DNA of 64,000 nucleotides. It comes from Aestuariivita sp. (GTDB lineage: Bacteria; Pseudomonadota; Alphaproteobacteria; Rhodobacterales; Rhodobacteraceae). A program made the position numbers and the translations under genes. The notes beneath the pieces were generated by a model. That model did not search any database and had not been told where the DNA came from. It worked only from the letters and a program-made list of their open reading frames with translations. This document shows positions 51,585-60,036 of this stretch, one piece after another (the first letter of the stretch is position 1; every line of letters begins with the position of its first letter). The DNA is taken from contig JAGYKE010000004.1 in assembly GCA_018401465.1 (NCBI GenBank), positions 1,395,857 to 1,459,856 on the forward strand, written 5' to 3'.

Positions 51585-53764
51585 CGCTGAACCAGTGCCT
51601 TGGCCGCCGCGACGATGCTGCCCACCGACGGCATGGTCGCGGCATAGGCGGGGCCGGTGGCGATGAAGCTGTCTTCCGACACGTCCCGCGCCACGGGCAC
51701 ATCCGTTCGTTCCGCAAACAGCGCCATCAGGCTTTCGGCGACGCCGCCTGACCGGCGGGTTTCGTCCACGATCAGGATGCGCTTCGCCCCCGCGACCGCC
51801 TGCAACAACCCTTCTTCCGGCAGGGGCGACAGCCAGCGCAGGTCGATGATGCGCGCGTCGATGCCCGCCGCCCGCAATTCGGGTTCGGCCTTGCGCGACA
51901 GATAATGCCCGTTCCCGAAGGTCACGATGGCAAGGTCGCTGCCCGCGCCATGCACGCCGACCTCACCCAGACCGATCCGTTCGCCCAAAGGCGGATAGCG
52001 CGTCATCCACCCGCCGTCCTTGTCGTCATGCAGATCGCGCATGGGGTAAAGCGCGATGGGCTCCAGGAACACCACCACCCGCTGTTCCTCGCGCGCCAGC
52101 CGCACGCATTCGCGAAGCATCCGCGCCGCATCCGCCCCGGTGGACGGACAGGTAAGGATCAGCCCCGGAATGTCGCGCAGGACAGCGACCGAGTTGTCGT
52201 TGTGGAAATGTCCGCCGAAGCCCTTCTGATACCCCAGCCCCGCGATGCGCAGCACCATCGGGTTGGTGTATTGCCCGTCCGAGAAGAAGGGCAAAGTCGC
52301 CGCCTCGCCCCGCAACTGGTCCTCGGCATTGTGCAGGTACGCCAGGAACTGGATTTCCGGCATCGGCACGAAGCCGTTCTGCGCCATGCCGATGGCAAGG
52401 CCCAGGATCGATTGTTCATCAAGCAGCGTGTCGATCATCCGGTCGGTGCCGAAGCGCTGCCACAGCTTCTGCGTCACGCCATAGACGCCGCCCTTGCGGC
52501 CCACATCCTCGCCCATCATGACGATCTCGGGATGTTCCAGCATCAAGTCGGTCAGCGCAAAATTCAGGATGCGCGACAGCGGCTGCGGGTCGTCCAGCGC
52601 CTTGAGGTCACCGCCGAAGGCCTCGGCGCGCGCCTGCGCGTCGGGTCCGTTCGTGGGCCGGCAGGGGCGGGCAGGGGGGATGAGGCTCGCCATCACGTCC
52701 GAAGCCGTCTTCAGGCGCGGCCGCGTCACCGCCTCGGCCGCGATGCGGGCGACGCGCGCGTTCGTCTCCTCATAGATCGCCAGTGCCTGATCAGGCGACA
52801 GCGCGCCCGCCTGATCGAGAAGCCGCACGGAATGCAGCAGCGGATCGTTCGCCTCCTCCGCCTCGACCTCGGCCTTGGACAGGTAGGTCGTCGGCACATC
52901 CGCGCCCGCATGGCCATACAGGCGGATCGTCTTCAGGTGCAGAAAGGCCGGGCGCTTGCGGGTGCGGACATACTCCGCCGCCTCCTGCGCGACGCGGAAG
53001 GTCTCATAGATGTCGAGGCCGTTGGCGTGGAAATACTTGATCCCGGGGCGCGACCGGAACCCGGCGGCGATCCAGCCCTCGGGGGTCTTGGTGGAAATGC
53101 CGATTCCGTTGTCCTCGCAGACGAAAAGGATCGGCATGGGGATGCTCTGGTAGGCCGTCCAGCCTGCTGTGTTGAACGCGCCTTGTGCGGTGGAATGGTT
53201 GGCGGATGCGTCGCCGAAGCTGCAACAGACGATGGCGTCGTCGGGCAGTGCTTGATGTTCTGGCCGGTGCCTGCGCGCGGCCCCGATGGAATAGGCGGCA
53301 CCCACCGCTTTCGGCAGGTGGCTCGCGATGGTGGACGTCTGCGGCGGGATGGTCAGCGCCTTTGACCCCAGCACCTTGTGCCGCCCGCCGCTGATCGGAT
53401 CCTCTGACGACGCCGCAAAGCTCAGCAGCATGTCCCAGACGATGGACTGCCCCGGCACCTGGTTCGCGCGTTCGATCTGGAAGGCCGCGTCGCGGTAATG
53501 CAGGAAGGCCATGTCGGTCGGGCGCAGCGCGGCGGCCACCGCCGCCAGCCCTTCATGCCCGGACGACCCGATGGTGTAGAAGCCCTGTCCCGCCTTCTGC
53601 ATCGCCCGGCTGGTCCGGTCGAGCGCGCGCGTGAGGCACCCCGACCGATAGATATGAACCGCTTGCGCCGCGCCCAAAGGCAGGCAGGGCGCGGCACCCT
53701 GCGGCAGGTCGCGCGCGGCGACGCGGCGCAGGAAATTGTCGTGCACGATATCGGCGCGGTCCAT
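51581..53764 (-). CDS. Fused alpha-beta E1 of a TPP-dependent 2-oxoacid dehydrogenase
   Basis: A 727-residue fusion. The alpha half (about 1-395) carries the TPP motif SFGDASANHSTAQGAFNTA...ILFVCEDNGIGIST and HLKTIRLYGHAG. The beta half (about 410-727) has VMMGEDVGRKGGVYGVTQKL, LDEQSILGLAIGMAQNGFVPMPEIQF and the transketolase C-terminal IDARIIDLRWLSPLPEEGL. No E2 or E3 gene is present in the cluster. The Met at 53764 overlaps the TGA of a small upstream reading frame. The fold fits branched-chain 2-oxoacid or 2-oxoadipate-like substrates, but specificity cannot be read. Confidence 0.83.
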   Translation of the reverse strand: MDRADIVHDNFLRRVAARDLPQGAAPCLPLGAAQAVHIYRSGCLTRALDRTSRAMQKAGQGFYTIGSSGHEGLAAVAAALRPTDMAFLHYRDAAFQIERANQVPGQSIVWDMLLSFAASSEDPISGGRHKVLGSKALTIPPQTSTIASHLPKAVGAAYSIGAARRHRPEHQALPDDAIVCCSFGDASANHSTAQGAFNTAGWTAYQSIPMPILFVCEDNGIGISTKTPEGWIAAGFRSRPGIKYFHANGLDIYETFRVAQEAAEYVRTRKRPAFLHLKTIRLYGHAGADVPTTYLSKAEVEAEEANDPLLHSVRLLDQAGALSPDQALAIYEETNARVARIAAEAVTRPRLKTASDVMASLIPPARPCRPTNGPDAQARAEAFGGDLKALDDPQPLSRILNFALTDLMLEHPEIVMMGEDVGRKGGVYGVTQKLWQRFGTDRMIDTLLDEQSILGLAIGMAQNGFVPMPEIQFLAYLHNAEDQLRGEAATLPFFSDGQYTNPMVLRIAGLGYQKGFGGHFHNDNSVAVLRDIPGLILTCPSTGADAARMLRECVRLAREEQRVVVFLEPIALYPMRDLHDDKDGGWMTRYPPLGERIGLGEVGVHGAGSDLAIVTFGNGHYLSRKAEPELRAAGIDARIIDLRWLSPLPEEGLLQAVAGAKRILIVDETRRSGGVAESLMALFAERTDVPVARDVSEDSFIATGPAYAATMPSVGSIVAAAKALVQR

Positions 53765-53952
53765 CAGGCGGCCCCGTAACGCGCGCCGATGCGCATCGCA
53801 CCCGCTTGGGCCCGGCGGTCCCGCATCGTCATTCCGTGAAAAAAGACGTTCATCAGTTGCACATGCCCCGGTTGGCGCTTGGTCTTGTAATCCATGTTGG
53901 TGACGCGGCCCAGACGGGTCGTGCCCCGCCGGACGGGAACTTTCCGCCGCAT
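53764..53952 (-). CDS. Possible small basic protein, perhaps frameshifted, preceding the E1 gene
   Basis: A 62-residue frame (MRRKVPVRRGTTRLG... TNMDYKTKRQPGHVQLMNVF ...) ends in a TGATG overlap with the E1 start, which suggests translational coupling. It has no good ribosome site of its own. A perfect AAGGAGG (53987-53981) precedes a different ATG at 53975, whose frame (MRKVLAIVCGGKFPS...) stops after 40 codons. One base change near 53940-53950 would join the two into a ~70-residue protein. I do not recognise a family. Confidence 0.4.
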   Translation of the reverse strand: MRRKVPVRRGTTRLGRVTNMDYKTKRQPGHVQLMNVFFHGMTMRDRRAQAGAMRIGARYGAA

Positions 53953-54050
53953 ACAATGGCCAACACCTTGCGCATCCTGTCCTCCTTGCGGCCGGGCGGA
54001 GTCTATCCGCTCCGAATGCCTACCAAAAGACATGGAAAGCTGCGATATAG

Positions 54051-54971
54051 ATGATCAAAATTCATGAAAATCAGTCCATGTCCCAGCGCTTTTCCCTTCC
54101 CTCCCTCGCCGCACTGCGCGCCTTCGAGGCTGCCGCCCGGCACGAAAGCTATACCCGCGCGGCGGAGGAACTCGGCGTCACGCAAGGCGCGGTCAGCCGT
54201 CAGGTGCGCGATCTGGAAACCGCGCTGGGCTTGGCGCTTTTCCGGCGCGAAGGGCGCGCGGTGCGCCTGTCGCCCGCCGGTCAGGCGCTGGCGGGCGAAC
54301 TCGCGGGCGATCTCGACCGCCTCACCGGTACCATCGCGCGGGCCATCGCGGCGGGCCAGCACGCGACGCTTCTGTCCATCGCCGTCCTGCCCACCTTCGC
54401 CGCGCGCTGGCTGATCCCGCGCCTGCCCGACTTCCGCGCCCGGCACCCGGGGATCGAGCTTGACCTCACCAGCCGCAGCGATCCGTTCGACCTGCGCCGC
54501 GACCGTTGCGACATCGCCATCCATTTCGGCCGCCCCGAATGGCCCGGCGCGCAACTGCGCCCGCTCTGCCCCGAAGACCTTGTCGCCGTGGCCGCGCCTG
54601 CGCTGATCGACCGGCACGCCATCGCCGCGCCCGCCGATCTGCTGCGCGCGCCGCTCCTGCACTTCGCCTCGCGCCCGCATCTCTGGGAACGCTTCCGCGA
54701 CGCCCATGCCGACGGCGCGGGCGCGTTGCCGGGCATGCGGATGGACCAGTTCGCCATGATCATCGCGGCGGCCTGCGCGGGTCTGGGCGCGGCGCTTTTG
54801 CCCACCTACCTGATCGAGGAAGAACGCATCTCGGGCGCCCTGAGGGTGATCGCGGAAGGCCCGCGTGCCGAAGGCGAGGCCTATTACCTGGCCTCCCCGC
54901 TCGGGACATCCAATCCGGCCGCGGCGCTGTTTTCCAACTGGATCGTGCGGCAGGTGAGCCGGCGGGTCTGA
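54051..54971 (+). CDS. LysR-type transcriptional regulator, GcvA-like
   Basis: A 306-residue regulator. The N-terminal winged helix-turn-helix is LAALRAFEAAARHESYTRAAEELGVTQGAVSRQVRDLE, and the effector domain is of the GcvA/AmpR kind (DIAIHFGRPEWPGAQLRPLCPEDLVAVAAP). An in-frame ATG at 54078 is an alternative start. It is transcribed away from the E1-malonyltransferase-ALDH unit and most likely controls it. Its stop is seven bases from the convergent matR stop. Confidence 0.87.
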   Translation: MIKIHENQSMSQRFSLPSLAALRAFEAAARHESYTRAAEELGVTQGAVSRQVRDLETALGLALFRREGRAVRLSPAGQALAGELAGDLDRLTGTIARAIAAGQHATLLSIAVLPTFAARWLIPRLPDFRARHPGIELDLTSRSDPFDLRRDRCDIAIHFGRPEWPGAQLRPLCPEDLVAVAAPALIDRHAIAAPADLLRAPLLHFASRPHLWERFRDAHADGAGALPGMRMDQFAMIIAAACAGLGAALLPTYLIEEERISGALRVIAEGPRAEGEAYYLASPLGTSNPAAALFSNWIVRQVSRRV

Positions 54972-54978
54972 GGCGTCT

Positions 54979-55656
54979 TTACATCCGCTGTGTCGCGGAC
55001 GCGGGCTGGCTCTGCCGCCAGGTGGCCATCAGGTCGTTGAAGCGCGCACCCTGCACGGCCACATGCCCGCGCAGCGCCTCGGCCGCCGCCGCACCGTCGC
55101 CCGCGCGCAGCGCGTCGAGGATCGCGCGGTGTTCCGCAAGCGACTGGCCCATGCGCCCGCGCAACTGCAGCTGCATCCGTCGGTAGGCCTGCAGCCGCCG
55201 GTGCAGGCGCGCGGCCTCGGCGGCCAGGAACCGGTTGCCCGAGGCGTCGTAGATCAGGTGGTGGAACCGTTCGTTCTGGGTGTAGTAGCCATCCGAATCG
55301 CCCCGGGCGACCGCCTCTTCGCAGGCCTCGACGGTGCGCGCGATGGCCAGCAGGACAGGCTCGCTCACCCGCCGCGCGGCCAGCCCTGCGCACAGCGCCT
55401 CGAGCTCGGCCATGACTTCGAACATCTCGACCATTTCCTCGAAGGCGGGCAGGCGCACGAAGGCGCCGCGCCGGGCTTCAAGCACCACAAGCCCGGATGC
55501 GGCCAGCTGCTGGAAGGCTTCGCGCAGGGGCGTGCGCGACACGTCGAAGTGTTCGGCAAGCCGCTGCTCGTCCAGCCGTTCGCCGTCGGCGAACTGACCG
55601 GTGACGATCATCTCTTCCAGCGCGGCGCGGATCGTATCTGCCATGCGTTCGGTCAT
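54979..55656 (-). CDS. matR: GntR-family (FCD subfamily) regulator of malonate genes, MatR-like
   Basis: A 225-residue regulator. The winged helix domain has LDEQRLAEHFDVSRTPLREAFQQLAASGLV (about 27-56), and the helical FCD effector domain has the metal/ligand His pattern ERFHHLIYDASGN and SLAEHRAILDAL. It is divergent from matPQMAB, and the palindrome TTGTATACAA between the two matches the operator I recall for rhizobial MatR. The start at 55656 (MTERMADTIRAALEEMI) is the typical family opening. Confidence 0.87.
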   Translation of the reverse strand: MTERMADTIRAALEEMIVTGQFADGERLDEQRLAEHFDVSRTPLREAFQQLAASGLVVLEARRGAFVRLPAFEEMVEMFEVMAELEALCAGLAARRVSEPVLLAIARTVEACEEAVARGDSDGYYTQNERFHHLIYDASGNRFLAAEAARLHRRLQAYRRMQLQLRGRMGQSLAEHRAILDALRAGDGAAAAEALRGHVAVQGARFNDLMATWRQSQPASATQRM

Positions 55657-55697
55657 GACAGGACCGTAGACCAAGCGTGTGAGTGCAACAATGGAAT

Positions 55698-55742
55698 TCT
55701 TGTATACAAAAGATTTGACATCGCATTCTTCGGCGCTAGCTT
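55698..55742 (+). promoter_or_regulatory. MatR operator and matPQMAB promoter
   Basis: TCTTGTATACAAAAGA (55698-55713) contains the perfect palindrome TTGTATACAA. It is followed directly by TTGACA (55715-55720), 16 bases and TAGCTT (55737-55742). The operator touches the -35 element, so a bound regulator would control matP, and possibly its own gene on the other strand. Confidence 0.75.
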
Positions 55743-55792
55743 TTGCCCTGTTGCGGCGGGGAGACCGCAAGTTCATTTCTGGGAGGATTGAC

Positions 55793-56776
55793 GTGAAACT
55801 CAAGGCATTCGTGGCCGCGGCGGCTCTGGCCGTCTTCGGTATGGGCGCAGCCAGCGCCAAGGAATTGCGCCTGTCGCACCAGTGGTCCACCGGCGACGTC
55901 CGCCACAAGGTGGCCGAGATGATCGCAAACGACGTGGCTGCGGCGAACGTCGGGCTGGACATCAAGATCTTTCCGTCCGAGTCGCTCCTGAAGGCGCGCG
56001 AACAGTACAACCCGCTGTCGCGCGGGCAGGTCGACATGATCGTCTATCCGCTGTCCTATTCGGGCGGTCAGCGGCCGGAATACAACCTGACCCTGATGCC
56101 GGGTCTGGTGAAGAACCACGACCATGCAGCGCGGCTGAACGAGTCGCCCTTCATGGCTGAAATCGAAAAGCTCATGGCCGAGGATGACGTGAAGGTCCTC
56201 GTGCATGGCTATCTGGCCGGCGGTTTCGCCTCGACCGGTGACTGCATCACCCGGCCCGAGCATGTGAACGGCATGACCACCCGCGCCGCGGGCAAGTCGT
56301 TCGAGCAGATGCTGGCCGCCGCGGGCGCGTCGATCTCGTCGATGGCATCGTCGGAAATCTACAACGCGATGCAGACGGGCGTCCTTCAGGCGGTGAACAC
56401 CTCGTCGTCGTCCTTCGCGTCGTTCCGCCTGCAGGAACAGGTCAAGTGCTATACGCCCGCGGGCGACGTGGCGCTGTGGTTCATGTACCAGCCGGTGCTG
56501 ATGAACAAGTCGACCTTCGAAGGCCTGTCTGCCGAACAGCAGGCGGCGCTCACCGCCGCGGCCGCAAAGGCGGAAGCGTGGTATCTCGAACAGGCCAAGG
56601 CCGAAGATGCGGCATCGGTCGAGGTGTTCCGCGCGGCCGGCGTGCAGATCGCCGAAATGACCCAGGACGACTTCAACGCCTGGCTCGAGCTGGCAAAGCA
56701 AAGCTCGTACAAGGCGTTCATCGAGGAACTGCCGAACGGGCAGGCGCTGCTCGACCTCGCGCTGGCAGTCGAGTGA
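55793..56776 (+). CDS. matP: TRAP transporter substrate-binding protein for malonate
   Basis: A 327-residue DctP-family periplasmic binding protein. The GTG start at 55793 follows GGGAGG and gives a signal peptide (LKAFVAAAALAVFGMGAASAKE). The mature protein starts LRLSHQWSTGDVRHKVAEM, typical for DctP. The R residue expected to bind the substrate carboxylate is in the NGMTTRAAGKSFEQ segment. With MatQM it forms a TRAP importer as in Sinorhizobium matPQMAB. Confidence 0.87.
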   Translation: MKLKAFVAAAALAVFGMGAASAKELRLSHQWSTGDVRHKVAEMIANDVAAANVGLDIKIFPSESLLKAREQYNPLSRGQVDMIVYPLSYSGGQRPEYNLTLMPGLVKNHDHAARLNESPFMAEIEKLMAEDDVKVLVHGYLAGGFASTGDCITRPEHVNGMTTRAAGKSFEQMLAAAGASISSMASSEIYNAMQTGVLQAVNTSSSSFASFRLQEQVKCYTPAGDVALWFMYQPVLMNKSTFEGLSAEQQAALTAAAAKAEAWYLEQAKAEDAASVEVFRAAGVQIAEMTQDDFNAWLELAKQSSYKAFIEELPNGQALLDLALAVE

Positions 56777-56791
56777 TCTGACCACCTGACC

Positions 56792-56813
56792 GGGCCGGCG
56801 TCCGCGCCGGCCC
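56792..56813 (+). terminator. Intercistronic hairpin between matP and matQ
   Basis: GGGCCGGCG/CGCCGGCCC is a perfect 9-bp stem with TCCG loop, followed by TTTCCGT. Located 16 bases past the matP stop, it likely attenuates or protects the message so that more binding protein than permease is made. Confidence 0.7.
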
Positions 56814-56873
56814 TTTCCGTCCGGCGCGGACCTTCGCCGCGCATAGGTCGGACCCAATCATCGGAGCGGTCCC

Positions 56874-57422
56874 ATGGCCACAAATTCCTCAGCTTCCGCC
56901 GCGCGCACCGGCGGAAACCCGTTCCTGCGCGCCGTCGCGGGTCTGTCCATGCTCTGCGGCTGGACCGCGGCGCTGATGATCCTGGCCTCGGTCCTGATCA
57001 CCTGCCAGATGATCTTCATCCGCTTCGTTCTGGGCCAGTCCACCATCTGGCAGACCGAGGCGGTGATCTACCTGATGATCGGGGCGACCCTTCTGGGATT
57101 GCCTTACGTGCAGATGATGCGCGGGCACGTGAACGTGGATCTGATGCCGCTCTGGGCGCGCGGACGCGTCCGCAAGGCGCTGGCGCTGCTGGTTCTGATC
57201 TCGACCATGGCGGTGATCGGGATCATGTTCTTCTATTCCTACGAGATGTGGCACTTCGCCTGGGCGCGCGGCTGGAAGTCGGAAACCATCTGGGGGATCC
57301 ATCTGTGGATACCCTATCTCGCGCTCCCGCTGGGCTTCGGCCTCTACCTTCTCCAGCTGATCGCCGATCTGGCCGCGGTCGTGCTGGGCATCGACAAGCC
57401 CTTCGGGCTGGAGGATAATTGA
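56874..57422 (+). CDS. matQ: TRAP transporter small membrane subunit (malonate)
   Basis: A 182-residue DctQ-type protein with four hydrophobic spans (TAALMILASVLITCQMIFIRF, then AVIYLMIGATLLGLPYVQM, and two later). The motif RGHVNVDLMPLWARGRVRKAL is typical of the family. Its stop overlaps the matM start (TGATG). Confidence 0.87.
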   Translation: MATNSSASAARTGGNPFLRAVAGLSMLCGWTAALMILASVLITCQMIFIRFVLGQSTIWQTEAVIYLMIGATLLGLPYVQMMRGHVNVDLMPLWARGRVRKALALLVLISTMAVIGIMFFYSYEMWHFAWARGWKSETIWGIHLWIPYLALPLGFGLYLLQLIADLAAVVLGIDKPFGLEDN

Positions 57423-58735
57423 TGGACGCGCTCAGCCTCGGCCTTCTGGTCGCCTTCATCACCATCATCGTGCTGTTCTCGGGCGTTTCGGTCGCCTCGG
57501 GCCTGCTCATCGTCTCGGCCGGGTTCCTGCTGATCTTCGACGGGGTGCGGTCGCTGGAACTGATGCCCGAGATCTTCTTCGGCAAGCTCAACTCCTTCGC
57601 GCTCCTGTCGATCCCGATGTTCATCATCATGGGTGCGGCCATTGCCTCGACCCGGGCGGGCGCGGATCTCTACGAGGCACTGGAACGCTGGCTGACCCGG
57701 GTGCCGGGCGGGCTGGTGATGTCGAACCTTGGAGCCTGCGCGCTGTTCTCGGCCATGTCGGGATCGAGCCCGGCGACCTGCGCCGCCATCGGCAAGATGG
57801 GCATCCCCGAAATGCGCAAGCGCGGCTACTCCGACGAGGTCGCCGCAGGCTCCATCGCGGCGGGCGGCACGCTGGGCATCCTGATCCCGCCCTCGGTGAC
57901 GATGATCGTCTACGGCATCGCCACGGAAACCTCGATCGGTCGCCTGTTTCTGGCGGGCGTCATGCCCGGGCTCTTGCTGGTGTCGCTGTTCATGGCCTGG
58001 TCGGTCTATGACACCTGGCGCAACGGCTCGCCCGAGGTGCTGGCCAGCCGCGTCTACAGCCTCCGCGAAAAACTGGAAATCCTGCCGCGGGTGATCCCCT
58101 TCATCATCATCATCATCGGCGTGCTTTATGCGATGTATGGCGGGATCGCGACGCCGTCCGAAACCGCCGCGGTCGGCGCGCTCCTCTGCCTCGTGATCGC
58201 GATGATCATCTACCGGCTGTGGTCGCCCGTGGCACTCTGGGGCATCCTGCGCGACAGCACACGCGAATCCGTGATGATCCTGTTCATCATCGGCGCGGCG
58301 GGCGTGTTCAGCTACATGCTGTCCTCGCTCTACATCACCCAGTCGATCGCGGAGTGGATCTCGGGGCTCGACGTGAACCGCTGGGTCCTGCTGGCCGTGG
58401 TCAACGTCTTCCTGCTGATCGCGGGCTTCTTCCTGCCGCCGGTCGCGGTGATCCTGATGGCCGCGCCGATCCTGTTGCCGATCATCCTGGCGGCGGATTT
58501 CGACCCCTACTGGTTCGCCGTGATCCTGACGATCAACATGGAAATCGGGCTGATCTCGCCGCCGGTGGGGCTCAATCTCTATGTCATCAACTCCATCGCG
58601 CCGGACATTCCGCTGAAGAAGATCCTCATGGGATCGCTGCCTTACGTGGGCTGCATGGTGCTTGCCATCGTGATCTTGTGCTTCTTCCCGGGGATCGCGA
58701 CGTGGCTGCCTGATCTGGTGATGGGGCCGGCCTGA
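57422..58735 (+). CDS. matM: TRAP transporter large permease (malonate)
   Basis: A 437-residue DctM-type permease with about twelve spans. Family signatures are SIPMFIIMGAAIASTRAG, LFSAMSGSSPATCAAIGKMGIPEM and AAGGTLGILIPPSVTMIVYGIATE, plus PPVGLNLYVINSIA near the end. It is coupled by overlaps to both matQ and matA, so transporter and enzymes form one operon. Confidence 0.9.
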   Translation: MDALSLGLLVAFITIIVLFSGVSVASGLLIVSAGFLLIFDGVRSLELMPEIFFGKLNSFALLSIPMFIIMGAAIASTRAGADLYEALERWLTRVPGGLVMSNLGACALFSAMSGSSPATCAAIGKMGIPEMRKRGYSDEVAAGSIAAGGTLGILIPPSVTMIVYGIATETSIGRLFLAGVMPGLLLVSLFMAWSVYDTWRNGSPEVLASRVYSLREKLEILPRVIPFIIIIIGVLYAMYGGIATPSETAAVGALLCLVIAMIIYRLWSPVALWGILRDSTRESVMILFIIGAAGVFSYMLSSLYITQSIAEWISGLDVNRWVLLAVVNVFLLIAGFFLPPVAVILMAAPILLPIILAADFDPYWFAVILTINMEIGLISPPVGLNLYVINSIAPDIPLKKILMGSLPYVGCMVLAIVILCFFPGIATWLPDLVMGPA

Positions 58736-60036
58736 TGAACCGCAGCTGGGCACTGGGCGATCTGCTCAGCACCCTCTTCGAGCGCCGCGCGGCGCGCGAC
58801 GACGGGGCGGGATCGCAACCCTTGCCCCAGATGTGCCGCGCGCTTCTGTCCGGGCGGGGCGAGGTGTCGGGGATGAAGCTCGCCACGCAGGTGCTGAGCC
58901 GCTACCGCGATGCGGACGCGGAGGAACGGCGTGCCTTCTTCCGCTTTCTCGCCACCGATCTGGATGTGGACGCGGAGGCGGTCGAAGCGGCCGCACGGGC
59001 CTATCGCGACGCCCCCGATACCACGCGGCTCGAACAGCTCATGCAGGCCGCCGAGCCGCAGCGGCAGGAACTCCTGCGCCGGCTCAACCAGGCGCCGGGG
59101 GGCACCGCGGATCTGGTGGCGATGCGGGTGGCGCTCATGCAGGCCGCGCGCGACGACGCCGATCTGACCCGTGTCGATCTGGATTTCCGCCATCTCTTCG
59201 CCAGCTGGTTCAACCGGGGCTTTCTGGTCCTGCGGCGCATCACCTGGGAAAGCCCGGCGAACATCCTCGAAAAGATCATCCAGTACGAAGCCGTCCACGA
59301 AATCCACAGCTGGTCCGACCTGCGCCTGCGGCTGGAGCCGCCGGACCGGCGGCTCTTCGCCTTCTTCCACCCGGCGATGCCGGACGATCCGCTGATCTTC
59401 GTCGAGGTCGCGCTGACCCGCGGCATTCCCGGCGCGATCCAGCCCGTTCTGGCGCAGGACCGCGTGCCGCTGCGCCCCGACGAGGCCGACACGGCCGTCT
59501 TCTATTCCATCTCGAACTGCCAGCGCGGGCTGCGCGGCATCTCCTTCGGCAATTCGCTAATCAAGCAGGTGGTCGAGGTCCTGTCGCGCGACGTGCCGAA
59601 CCTTGCCAACTACGTCACGCTGTCGCCGATCCCGGGTCTGGTGGACTGGCTGCGCGCCGAACCCGGGGCCGCGCCCCTTCTCGACGACGCGGCCGAACCG
59701 CCCGCCGATCTTCTGCGCGAGACCGCCGCCTTCTACCTGCTGGAAGCGAAGGTCCCCGACGGGCAGCCCCGCGACCCTGTGGCGCGGTTTCATCTTGGCA
59801 ACGGCGCGCGGGTGCATGATATCCATGCCGGGGCGGATCTGTCGCCCAAGGGCCGGGCGCAGTCCTGCGGGGCGATGGTGAATTACCTCTACGAGATCGA
59901 CCGGCTGGAACAGAACCACGAGGCTTTCGCCTCGACCGGGGCGGTAGCCGCCTCGAAACCGATCCTGGCGCTGGCAAGGGATGCGCGGGCGCGCAGGACA
60001 AAGGACAAGACCAATCATGGCCAACCCTCTCTTTGA
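58735..60036 (+). CDS. matA: Malonyl-CoA decarboxylase
   Basis: A 433-residue enzyme converting malonyl-CoA to acetyl-CoA and CO2. The helical N-terminal domain is followed by a GNAT-like catalytic domain. By analogy with the human enzyme, the catalytic Ser is in AVFYSISNCQRGLRGISFGN and the catalytic His in ARFHLGNGARVHDIHAGADLS, with SCGAMVNYLYE following. The start codon overlaps the matM stop, and the 3' end overlaps matB by 20 bases. Confidence 0.94.
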   Translation: MNRSWALGDLLSTLFERRAARDDGAGSQPLPQMCRALLSGRGEVSGMKLATQVLSRYRDADAEERRAFFRFLATDLDVDAEAVEAAARAYRDAPDTTRLEQLMQAAEPQRQELLRRLNQAPGGTADLVAMRVALMQAARDDADLTRVDLDFRHLFASWFNRGFLVLRRITWESPANILEKIIQYEAVHEIHSWSDLRLRLEPPDRRLFAFFHPAMPDDPLIFVEVALTRGIPGAIQPVLAQDRVPLRPDEADTAVFYSISNCQRGLRGISFGNSLIKQVVEVLSRDVPNLANYVTLSPIPGLVDWLRAEPGAAPLLDDAAEPPADLLRETAAFYLLEAKVPDGQPRDPVARFHLGNGARVHDIHAGADLSPKGRAQSCGAMVNYLYEIDRLEQNHEAFASTGAVAASKPILALARDARARRTKDKTNHGQPSL

